A program made the translations under genes and the position numbers. The notes beneath the pieces were generated by a model that searched no databases, was not told the origin of the DNA, and saw only the letters and a list, made by a program, of their open reading frames with translations. Below are positions 42,935 to 54,000 of a stretch of 64,000 nt of DNA, in pieces. Source of the stretch: Bisporella sp. PMI_857 (lineage: Eukaryota > Ascomycota > Leotiomycetes > Helotiales > Helotiaceae); the NCBI GenBank assembly GCA_021307315.1, contig JAJSPD010000009.1, positions 558,001 to 622,000 on the forward strand. Reading direction: 5' to 3'. Each line of letters begins with the position of its first letter. Position 1 is the stretch's first letter.

Positions 42935-45238
42935 TTACCGGAACCGAATTCCAAATCCTCTAATCAAACTCAACATAAAGCTTACCCAAGAAACATACCG
43001 ATTCGCTTCACTTGCAACTTGTATGTAGTTTGGAACTGGAGTCTCTCCTGGTCCGATCTGTACCGTTGTCGCTCCAGGAAAAACCACCATGGTTGTACCT
43101 GAGATCACAGTCTGACTGCCTTTTAGAGATAGATTTGAAAGAACGGGAACCGTGGTAGCTAATGAGAAGATACCGAAAGTTGAGCCATCAATAATGGTAA
43201 CATATCCTGGTAGTGCTGGGACTGATGTCGCAGACGGAACCACTATGTAGGGTGTACCATTGATAATCGTCGTACTCCCAGTGAGGCCTGCTGGTGCTCC
43301 AGCCACTGGAATCGTGGTCGGTCCTGGAATAAGTACATACGGTGTTCCATCAATTATTGTCGTGCTCAAAGTCTGACCACTTGGTGTGGCTGGTCCGGAT
43401 GTAACGGTTGGTTGAATGATGATGTATGACTTTCCATCTATCAAAGTTGTGCTTCCTGCGAAATTTCCAGGGGCTCCAGGACCAGTTGGCTCTGTAATAT
43501 ACAAGAAGGGTGTGCCATTTATGGTTGTGGTACTGAATGTCTCCCCGGTAGAATCGGCATTTCTAGTAGGCTCGATGATGATGAATGGAGTTCCATCTAT
43601 CACAGTCGTGCTCCCGAGCCCACTAGGTAGTCCGACTGCAGGCACGGTCACAGGTTGAGCTATTGGTATGATCACAGGAATGCCACCTGAATTTCCGTTG
43701 TTTGTACCAGCATTACCGCCAGCGTCTGTATTCTGCTGGTCCTGCCCCTGTGCTAGAGCCGGTGCTCCTCCGATTATCTGCCAGAGGCCGTCAGTTGATG
43801 GATTCTCGCAGCTTTTGGAAGCCTCGGCATTCTTAATTGAATAATCTCCAAACGATGATGACTTACCGAGTTGATAGCTGCCCCAATTTCACTCTCTCCA
43901 TCATGAGGCGCTTGGGTCTTGATAGGAGTAGATTCTGGGTTTGCCAGCGTCTGCACATGTCCAGGTGGAAGTCTGGTCTCATCCGCAACACTTTGGAAGC
44001 CTGCACTATTTATTCCGTCAGGCATTCCTTGAGTCGGCGACTCCTCAATACTTGCTCCCGCCACAGGAGTTGCACTTATGGCGGGAGGAACACTAGGAAT
44101 CTGGCTGCTTCCTTGGCCAGCAGGATGAACAGTGAGAACCGTCGATCTCGTCAGGTCACCTCCTTCCACAGTCTGGAACTGCACAGTACCCGGAAGAGAT
44201 GAGCAGTATGTTCTGCGAATAATCGTAGGTCCTGCTGGCAAGCAAGAAGTGAGCCCTGGATACTGGGTGATATACTCTTGCTGGCCGGCCATGAAACTGA
44301 CGAGGGTCTGAGGAACATAGCCATATAGCTCGGTTTCCGTTGATTGAAAGCACTGGGTGGTCGCTGTTGCGCCTTTTACGCCTCGAGTTGGCTCGAAGAT
44401 GAACGGAGTTGCAAGTGTGATTTCTGTTACGACCGCTGCTGTAATTTCCGGAGGAACACTCGATTCGTGGTTTAGTGTGGCTTCTCCTTGCCTTTTGTTG
44501 ACTGCGTTAGGACTCGAGGAAGATGTGGGTTCTTCCGGGACCCCAACGATGGCTGATCCACCAACATACATTTCGGCATTGGAATTGATGTTTGCCCAAG
44601 TCGGTTGTATTCTGGGAAGGTAGCCCGGAGCGTTCCAAGAGGATGACGTCCCGCATTTCACATTACCGTCCGTATCAGTTACAGGCGCAGCTGTAATGAT
44701 CTTCAATGTTGAATACACGATGAACGCTGCGGGAGATTGTCTGCACGCAAGTTAGCCGGTTCTTACTCAAGGCACCATTGAATTCGCACATAGTCTTCCC
44801 ACCTGTGGCTACAGCACTGCCGTTGATGTCGAGTTTCGTGATCACCTGAACGGGAGATGTTGCAGCATCGTTATCATAGAATGAAATGGGGTTAAGTCCA
44901 ATTTCATATCCAGCGGAGAAGATCCCTGTTGTTGTATATGTATTTGAGTATACATTCGTCACGGTCCCATTGGGATAAGGTGTCACTAATGTTGTGATTG
45001 AAGTCAAGTTGATATCTCTGGTCACCGTAGACCAACTTGTGATCGGCCAGAACACCTCCGTTACTGTATCTGCTGCTACGAAGCAGCATACTGGCGCCGT
45101 AATCCGACTTGAGCTGGTGGTTGTTGTTTTGGTACTGTTTGAGTAAGAGGTCGTGGAAGCAAGCGCTGGAGATAGAGACCCCGTCTGGCTACCTACTATG
45201 AGGCAGCTCAATAGAAAAAGAAACATTTGCCACATCAT
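42935..45238 (-). CDS. Secreted cell-surface protein with seven IDGTPY-type repeats
   Basis: Three exons (45238-44790, 44740-43867, 43777-42935) give about 721 residues. The N-terminus MMWQMFLFLLSCLIVGSQTG is a signal peptide. Next comes a Ser/Thr-rich stretch with two adjacent Cys (APVCCFVAADTV), then a domain with scattered Cys (SCLPAGPTIIRRTYC) and a KR site at NAVNKRQGE that could be cleaved by Kex2. A Gly/Asn/Gln linker leads into seven tandem repeats of 24-30 residues built around STTxIDGTPYIIIxP. The 49-nt first intron (GTGCGA...CAG, branch CTAAC) is well supported. The 3' end is less sure: a short intron near 42976-43014 could change the last residues. No GPI signal is obvious. The function is probably wall or surface binding; this is inference from composition. 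Confidence 0.72.
43061..43615 (-). repeat. Seven degenerate coding repeats (24-30 residues each)
   Basis: Units centre on VIDGTPFIIIEPT, TINGTPFLYITEPT, LIDGKSYIIIQPT, IIDGTPYVLIPGPT, IINGTPYIVVPSAT, IIDGSTFGIFSLAT and VISGTTMVVFPGAT. The conserved Gly recurs every 24-30 residues. Sequence drifts from the first to the last unit, so the array is old rather than a recent slippage product. Confidence 0.85.
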
Positions 45239-46188
45239 ACTGGGACATTATTGAAAGTGAGGTTGCTCGGGCTTTTGTGGTTCATCCATCTATGTGTTTG
45301 ACGATTCTAGAGCTGAATTCCATCAAGAAGATCTCATACTTCAGACTTGCCCATGAGGCAACAAAGGGTAGGTTACATATTGCAACAAAACCTAGCGGCT
45401 GAGCATCAGCCACGAAGGCATACTCTCAAATTTTACATCTACCAGTGTCAGTGTCGTGATTGGGATTGGTTGACCATTCTAAACAACTGAAAGACAAATT
45501 CAAATCAGGCGCAATGTCATTGGTCATGAATGTGCCATGAAAAGCCACAGGCGAACCCTGGCCATGAAGCAGGCTTAGCATCAACAATCGACCCTAAATG
45601 ACCCTAAATACTACCACCGTCGCGCTCTGTACCAAACATTTCAGAGAAAACCCTCACCCCTCACGACGTGGCTTCTATTAGAAAGGTTTCAAAGACTTGA
45701 TCCGGCAAGTGTCGGAGAGCCATTGGTGATAGTGTCTCAGATCGGCTGTTCAACCGCATGCAAGTGCTCGGAGCTGTAGGGCTGAGCATTGGTTAGGGGA
45801 TCGCTTAGGTCCAAATCTGTTTTGCTTTCACGATAAATTGGGGAACGGAGTCTTTACCTACAACTACTTTAGGAGGTTAATATTGATGTAGTAGTCAGAC
45901 TTATTGTGCAATGTCGAGAAAGTAACAAGGTCCAAGATGTAAATTTCAGCTACTGTGGAAGTTTCGGCCGTTCTTTCTCCCTGTTATCATTAGCATAAAC
46001 CATTCTCTCTCAAGATATTGTAGATTTAGATCTCGTTGACGAGTTAGTGGCTTCTGTCGCAGCTCTACTACTGTTTAGCTCTCTCTAGCCACTGTTTACA
46101 ATTATCTTGCTTTCCGGTTTCACACTTTATATTTTTTCTTGCATGGAGATCCCCCAATCACGCTCGATGTAGTGTCACGGCCTTAGCC
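45239..46188. promoter_or_regulatory. Shared upstream region of two divergent surface-protein genes
   Basis: 950 nt between opposite start codons. No named site; a CT-rich stretch near 46060-46150 precedes the plus-strand gene. Confidence 0.45.
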
Positions 46189-48170
46189 ATGTGTCGGAAA
46201 TCGTCTTTGGGCACATTCCTAAAGTCGAATGCAACTCAGCTTCTACTCACCCCCCTCTTATTCTCCAGCAATGCAATCACCCGCGCCGCTGCCGCAATAA
46301 ATTCAACAACAATACCATCTCCAATAGTTATACCCGCTTCTCAAGATTGGTATGTCAATTTTCTTCCTGCTGCCCAGCCCTAATGGCTTTTCAGGGACGG
46401 TGCAGACGGCCCATGGTCCTCCTTCATCCTTCAAATCGGCACTCCGCCTCAGAACATAAAAGTATTCCTCTCAACCGCGTCAATACAAACATGGGCTGTA
46501 GCACCGGAAGGCTGTATTACTGGCGTCGATCCCTCAGACTGCACATCCACCCGAGGCCGTATCTACAACCTCAATTCATCTTCCACCTGGCGTCCCAACC
46601 TGGCCAACACGAGCACGCAAATCTACAATCTCGGTCTCGAATCGCATTTGGGCTACCAAGGTGTAGGAAGATATGGATTCGATACAATCCAGCTAGGGTT
46701 TGACGGGAATGGCGGACCAAACCTGGATAATCAGACAGTGGCGAGTATAAGCACGACTGATTTTTGGCTTGGTTTCTTTGGGGTGAACCCCAGACCGAGT
46801 AATTTTACGAATTTCAACGATCCGGTTTCAAGCTTCATGGAAAACCTGAAGTCCAAGGATCTAATTCCAAGCTTAAGCTGGGCATATACTGCTGGGAATC
46901 AGTACCGTAAGTCGATCAGTGATTGGAATAGAGAGTAAAGAAAAGACTGATAAAAAGGAAATAGGTTTCAATAGTATGCTAGCCTCCCTGATTCTCGGCG
47001 GTTACGACACTTCAAAATATGTCCCCAATCCTCTAACATTCAGGATGGCACCCGCCGATGACCGGGACTTAGTCGTGCAGCTTACTTCCGTCACCACTTC
47101 CTCCCCTCATCCCCGCGTCCCCCTCCTCCCTCCTCCAAGAACCGATCCCGATATTCCTCGACTCTACAGTACCCTACCTATACCTTCCGCTCTCCGCGTG
47201 CGCTCTCTTTGAAACCGCATTCAACCTCACCTACGACAACGCCACGGAACTCTACCTCCTATCACCCACCCAACACGCCTCTCTCCTTGCTAAGAATGCC
47301 AGTATCACTTTCGAGATAGGGAATCTAACATCAAGCGAGAAAATAGAGATCGTGTTCCCATACGCAGCGTTCGACCTAGCGGTAACCTATCCCCACGTCT
47401 CGAACGTAACAAAATACTTTCCCCTCAAAAGGGCGACCGAGACAAAGCAGTATACGCTAGGACGGACGTTCTTCCAGGAGGCCTACGTGGTAGCCGACTA
47501 CGAGCGACGAAACTTCTCCGTCTCGCAATGTAAATGGGACCTCCTTGCCCCCTCTGCCGTCATCCCGATCCTCCCGCCCACAAACGAAACCTCATCAACT
47601 GACGCAACATCTGAAGGGAGCAAAAAGCTACCCCTGGGAGCGATCATAGGGATCGCGATCGGCGGCGCGGCCATCGCCTCGGCGATCCTTGCTGCGCTCT
47701 ACGTCCGAAGGAGGAGGAGGAGAAAAGCCGCGGCAGCGAAAGCGTCGACGCACGAAGACACGATCCTCAAGCCGGAGCTCGACGGCTACGAGGCCCTCCC
47801 CAAGACATACGACACCGGGCTCGAAGTCTCGGACCACAAGCACTTCCGGCCGCCGGCCTTGGAGATGGACGGCGAGCCCCACGAGGTGCACGAGCTGCCG
47901 GCGGAAGAGGTGGCGGCTGAGCTGCTGGAGCGCTTCAGCTTCGACGAGGGCTCCGAGGTCGTCACGGTGCGGAGCCCTGTTTCGGGAACCGTGGTCGTGA
48001 GCCCGGCGGACGAAAGCGTCGCGGATATCAGTCCGGCAAGCGCGAGGAGGGAGGGTGGGGACAGGCTGGGGATCGAGGTGGGCAGGAGCCCGGTTAGTGC
48101 GGTGAGTCCCGTGAGTATGATGTTTGTGGGGCGAGGGAGTGGTGATGCGGGACGGGCTCGCGCGGAATGA
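46189..48170 (+). CDS. Membrane-anchored aspartic-protease-like protein, with a frameshift
   Basis: Exons are 46189-46349, 46395-46906 and 46965-48170. A hydrophobic, signal-like N-terminus (TQLLLTPLLFSSNAITRAAA) precedes a peptidase A1-like domain: SSFILQIGTPPQN, then VFLSTASIQTWAV where the family has Asp-Thr-Gly, and IFLDSTVPYLYLP for the second Asp site. Later comes a stalk, the transmembrane helix LGAIIGIAIGGAAIASAILAA with RRRRRRK after it, and a 130-residue acidic tail. Loss of the first catalytic Asp suggests no protease activity. Between about 47090 and 47160 the reading frame changes by +1 in a C-rich stretch: the first frame ends at 47212, while the family sequence continues in the other frame (LLQEPIPIFLDST). 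No intron I could find explains this, so it is either a mutation or a sequence error. Confidence 0.75.
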
Positions 48171-48428
48171 ATATGTAGATCCAGAACTCGATCACGGGTA
48201 AAGCAGGATGCTTCGAACTGTAGAAATACTGTTCTTGGTTCGATATCTAGGTTTTGAGTGGGAGGCGCAGACAGCCCCCTTATCATCTCGCTTATTTTGG
48301 GAAAGGCGAAGACAGATATATGAACCTACGTAAGTGGACGAACAGTTGGCTCGAACTGATTTGTACCATTCATCATATTTTAATCTCATGCCACAATAAA
48401 TATAAACATTACATCATTCTCGCCTCAC

Positions 48429-50096
48429 CTACTCAGTAACCTTCTTATAATTCCTCCGCTTCACCCTCCTCACGTCCTTGGTGGCCACGTTCCGTTTCTC
48501 AACCGGTAACCTAGCAGGGAACCCGGCCCAACTCGTTCCATAAGTAGCAATCGCATGCGCGATCGCCTTCGAATTGTGCAACAAGACGCCAATGTTCAAG
48601 TTGCTTACTGTATCCTTCGCGCTGTGGTAGTTGGGATCCTTTTGAATGCCAGCTGTACCACCAAAGATAGCAGCCTCCTCCTCGGTCTTGATGTCATCAG
48701 CTCCGGTGTCCAGTCCTCCGCATGGAACACCAGCGTCGAGGAATGGTCCATAGTCCGAACGACCATTGAACTCGGACGGAACCCATGGAATATCTTCATC
48801 ATAGGTATAGAAGTCCTGGAACAGTTTTTCCACCTCCCCAGAGCCAGGGGCACCAGAAATGTTGAACGCGCTTCCATCGCCATCGTAGATGCCATAGACG
48901 AAGTTAGGGGATGCGATCATGTCGAAGTTGAGGTAGAGTCGGATTTTGGCATTCTCTTCAGGCGTGAGGGCTGCGACATAGGCCTCCGCACCGAGCAATC
49001 CTTCTTCTTCAGCGGACCACCATGAGAAGCGGACTGCATTTTTGACGGTAAAAGCTGTGAGTTGTTGGGCGATCTCGAGGAGAGCAACAGTACCAGAGCC
49101 GTTGTCGTTTATGCCGGGGCCGGCTTCAACAGAGTCCGAGTGGGCACCAAGTTGGAGGACGTTGTTAGGATCGCCTCCCTTGGTCTGGGCGAGGACGTTC
49201 CAGCTGGTGTGTGTTGTTAGCAAATCCTGATAATGGTTGGAAGTATCAGATTTGACTTACGTGGTGATATCAAAATAAGCAATTTTGACGTTCGCAGTTC
49301 CAAGACTCGAAACAAGTGCCAAACCATCCGTCTTCAAGATACCCACAGTAGGGACATAATCTCCTGGGCTACCTAGAGTAGCAGAATCCAGAAACCCGTC
49401 TTGATTGTTATAGATAAGGACTGCCACGGCACCGGCTGCCTGTGCGGTCGTAGACTTGAAGTTAAAGGTGCATACACCACGTGAGATCAAGGCGACTTTG
49501 CCTGTGAGGTCTAGATAATCAGCCTAAGTCATCTGTCAGTATGGTTCCATTTCGTTCGATAGGGCTACTTGCAACTGCACATCCGTTGTTTGGAACAGCA
49601 ACAATGGAGCCAGTGATGTCACCCTCGGGGCTTTCCTCCATGGCCCAAGATTTATAGACCTTGCCATTGATTGTCACAGTCGAAGCTTTAGGGGAGGGTG
49701 TTAGGAATGGCTGGAGTGTGACATCGTAGTACCCAGTCGCCCGAAGAGTGTCAGCAACCCTAGAACAGTCACGGGTTAGCCCACCGTTCTTGGATTGCCT
49801 TCCTTCGAGGAACAGTTGTATAATATTTCTTCTTTCAAGTAATTCAGCGAATAGAGAATGGATTTCCAAATAACATACCAATTAATAGTATCATTATGTC
49901 CTTGCCCACCGATCAACCGATTCCTCTCCTCAGTCGCAAAGGCGAAATCCTGCAACTTCTGCGCCTTTGCCAACAGATTGCTCCTAAGCAGCACCCTCCT
50001 CAACTTATTACTCTGCACCGGCTCCGTGCGTTTTTGCTTCGGGGCAGCAACTGCTGAGGAGGCCAACAACCCGAGAATGGCAATTGAGAGCTTCAT
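48429..50096 (-). CDS. Secreted M28 aminopeptidase with PA domain
   Basis: Four exons (50096-49879, 49759-49576, 49523-49261, 49203-48429) give 479 residues. The signal peptide is KLSIAILGLLASSAVAAP. A propeptide-like helix follows, then a protease-associated domain (KVALISRGVCTFNFKS, AVAVLIYNNQDG). The M28 zinc domain has the ligands His and Asp in LQLGAHSDSVEAGPGINDNG, the catalytic Glu pair in SWWSAEEEGLLGAEA, Asp in LYLNFDMIASPN, and the last His in DPNYHSAKDTVSNL. It resembles fungal leucine aminopeptidase 2, which removes N-terminal residues from peptides outside the cell. The basic C-terminus RRVKRRNYKK is an unusual extra. The second intron has a weak donor (GTTGCA). Confidence 0.93.
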
Positions 50097-51079
50097 CTTT
50101 TGATCTAACTTTCAAGCAATCGGATTTGGAGGGGGGAGGGAGGGGTTCCGAGAATGAACTCTACAGATCACCTTATGGGGGTGGTATAGGAAGCTCTTTA
50201 TACTCGTCATTTCCGCAAGCCTAGAGCTAGCTATCAAGCCCGGTACCTGAGCTCGACAGCATGCCCGGCGACGAGATTCACTGCATCAGGGTGCACACTC
50301 ATCCATGTTGCAGCTCCTCTCCGTCGTATCACCTCTTGGCATACATATCAGCCTCTCTCAAGCAGGAAGGTCTGCCGTGTACGCGGCGATCTTCGCCATT
50401 GTCAATGCTTCTGGCGCGAGAAAAAGAAGTCGCACGGAAGCTCTTGGCGGGGAGTCTACTTTGTTGCCTCCGCCGGAGCAATGTTGAAGAGGTCAGCATA
50501 TTGCGAGGGGGGCTGCAAGCACGGAGCGGTACAGCTCCGTTTAGGCAGGTCGTACTGCTCGTAAGATCCTTGGCGAGGATAACCATCATCTTATGGGTTT
50601 GTGCACATTGTGATCTCTGCATATAACGCTATAATATAACAGCGCAATCGCAGACGAGAGATTCTAGAATCTGCAAGATAAAGTGTGTTAATATCGAGCC
50701 GCGCCTCCATACTGGTCATGTGTGGTCAATTGAATGAGAGCCGAGCCATCAATAATGTGAATAAGCATCTGCGAAGAAAGCTTGACTGAGCGCCGAGCCG
50801 CTTGGTTCTCCATCTGTCATGCTATATTAATTGCACCGCAGTTGGGGATGAACTCGTTGCTTTCACGTATGGAACCTTTGCGTTTGCAAGCATGATTCTT
50901 AAAGTCTAACAATAATTTCCTGTCCCATAAACTATTTACATCTCTTTCGGATGAATGTTGTGCTCGAATCTTCTTAACTCTTTATATAAGCCGCTAACTA
51001 AGATGCAGACGCCAATTGATTAACCCCCCCCAAAGCATTGCAAGTGCCAAACCCCCGGTGTACAAGAAAGAGCATTTTT
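50097..51079. other. Intergenic region between fas2 and the aminopeptidase
   Basis: 983 nt between two minus-strand genes, holding the aminopeptidase promoter and the fas2 3' UTR. No gene seen. Confidence 0.5.
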
Positions 51080-54000
51080 CTAAAATGTGGCAACGGCAAT
51101 GGCGATCGCCTGGCTGTCGGAATGCGAAATGGAGACGGTGATTTCTTTCACGCCTGCTTTCTTTGCTGCCTCTGCCGCGTCCCCATGAAGCTGGGAGCTG
51201 TTAGCCTAAATCTAGCAATGACAAGATGATATATCTTACCGTGACAATGGGAGCGCCGTGCTGATTGTTGGTGATTTCAATTTCCTTCAATGGCGCGCCA
51301 GCGCCTTTGCTTGCAACACCGAGTGACTTGAATACAGCCTCTTTGGCGCTCCACTTCCCTGCGAAAGAAGCTTGAGGGTTTGCTGCTTTCTGACAATAGC
51401 TTTGCTCCTTGGCTGTGAAGTTGCGTTCTATGAATGTTTCGCTCTCGATATTGATCGCGGCGATATCTTCGACATCAACCCCAACCTTATTGTTGGCTGT
51501 GGCAGCGCCCTTTGCCAAGGACTCTACAATCTGCTTAGTGCTTTGGCTCTTGATTTGGGCAGGGGCTTTCGCCTCTTTGGCAAAGTTTGCAGGATATGTG
51601 AGGAGAGAAGTCTTCTTGTCGACGGTTACACGTGCGTCAGGGTTCAGGAAGACGGCGCCTTGTTGAGAATCAGTATATGGAGAGTCGGTCTTAGCAACGA
51701 ACAAGGTGTTAGTGATCATGCCGTTGTGGAAATATCGATATGCCTTCTTCTGTCGTGACTCAAGCTTGGCAGCATATGTGGCATACGTTGCGTCATCGAG
51801 CGTTGCGAACAGGTACTTGGGATGAATACCAATAGCTTGAGCTCCCTTCTGACCGAAGCCAAAAGATGTGACAGAGAACGCCTTGATTCCATCTGTTTGG
51901 ATGCTTCGACTTGGGTACACAATGTAGTCAAACTGTTCCATGACTTTGTCAACGTTATCAGCATTTCTATTTCCTGGTACTAAACCAGAATTCAGAACTT
52001 GCAAACAACCATTCATCATCCAGGCACCAGCAGCACCCTTAGGATGTCCAGTCAGATATTTTTGGAAGATGCCCAAAAGAGCATTGCCCTTCTTTCGGCC
52101 AAGATGCTTCAGCTGTTGGCAGATGACCGACGACTCATTCTTATCGTTCGCTACCGTCGAGGTCCCGTGGAAAGACGCAACATCAAGATCGTCAATTGTC
52201 AAGCCCCAGGTGGCGAGAGCACCACGAAGGGGTGCGATTGTGGGATCGTTCTTCCAGAAAGAGTTTCCAAGAGTGTTTAGGACGTCACGCTCTTGTCTCG
52301 CGGCTTCTTTCTCAATGTGAGATGCTCTGTCCTGGGCGTACTCAGCTTCGTTGAAGTCAGTACCCTGAGCTTTCATGGCAGCGATCTCCTCGTGAAGATA
52401 TTCAAGCTCAGACTCTTGCCACTGCTTGATATTCTTCTTGCGAAGCTCGACTTGGCGACGTCGGTACTTGATATCAAGAAGTGGAGATGGGAATTTGCCT
52501 GGGTTCTCACGAGCAGTTGTAAGAACACCCTGGCCAGGAGCAGGAACAGACCGACCAATCTTGTCTGTTGCTGTCGATGTCAACCCAAGGATACCGTAGA
52601 TAGGAACCCCCATATCAAGTGCAAGTTTGGCAGTCATGATAACCTGGATACCACAACCTTGTGACTCCATGAAACCACTTCTGGTAGTGGTCGTGGGACG
52701 TGACATCTCCTTAGGGGTACGTCCATGGGCAAACTCATCAACTGCGTTGCTGGTAGCCTTCATGTTGGCGAATTCGTAGGATCCTTCTTCCTGGAAGTCG
52801 TCGAAACCACCTACGAAGCAGACACGGGCCTTGCCTTCGACAATGGTCTCGTACCCAATGTCTATTGACTCAACAGATGTTGCGCAAGCACCTACGGGGG
52901 TTTTGATTGGTCCAGTCGATGAGATGAGCAACATGTTCACCCATGCGCTCATAGTGTTAATGAACGACTCTTGGAGAATATCTTTCTGAAGTGGCTTGTC
53001 CAGGAAACGATCCTTATACATACCTCTTAGAGCTGAGGTACCACCAATACCTGATCCAATGCAATTACCAACTTCGGAAATGTGGACATATTTATAGAAC
53101 TCATATGGATCCGTAATACCGGATGCAAGTAATGACTCAACAGTACACACAAGAACGAACAATGTGACAGGGTCAACTTGAGATATAATGTCATCAGGAA
53201 TACCATACTTCTTGGCGTCCCACCCAGTTGGAATTTGACCAGCAACTAGACGATCGAATTTGAGCGCCTTGGGGATCATAAGAGTTGCGCCCTTTTTCAT
53301 GCGCACAATAAACTCTCCTGACTCTGGAATCTCGAAGATTTCTGCCTTGTCACCATGCTCTCGTCTGAACTCTTCGGCGGTCTCCTTCGACGTTTCGAAT
53401 GGTTCGAGATCTTCCTCGATTACTACCTCCTGTAAGAGTTGCTTCTTGTTGGGATCGTAGCCATTGAAAAGCTCAGGCTCAATAAGGCGGATACCAGAAT
53501 GCTCGAGGATGTGCTTCTCATATTTTGCTTTTATATCTTTATCGTCGACCGGCTCACCGGACTTGGCATCGACCCATCCAGCATGTTGTTTGCCTTTGAT
53601 AGGACCGTTGTGGTGTTTGATGAGTCCCATAATCCAGGCCATCTCAACGCAGCCCTCAAGTGAGAATTGACCATATGCTTCCATTTCCCAACGGGTACGG
53701 GAATTACCCCAAGGACCAACTTCAGCAAATCCGGTAACAACGACAACCTTCTCCAGATCAACCATACCCTTCAAATTTTCGTTGAGGGGCTCGACTTCCT
53801 TCTTCCAATCTGGGAGAGGTGGGAACTCGAACTTGATGTTTGCGCGGGGCTCAATAGTGACCTTCTTGTAGAGTGCCTCGCTAGCCTCACCATTCACGAT
53901 CTTGTTCTCGATAGCAGTTTCACGAGTAACTGCCTGTCGAATCTCACTGGTGTCCATGATTTCTTTTCTGAGCCTAGACATCATGTCCTTCAAATCTGGG

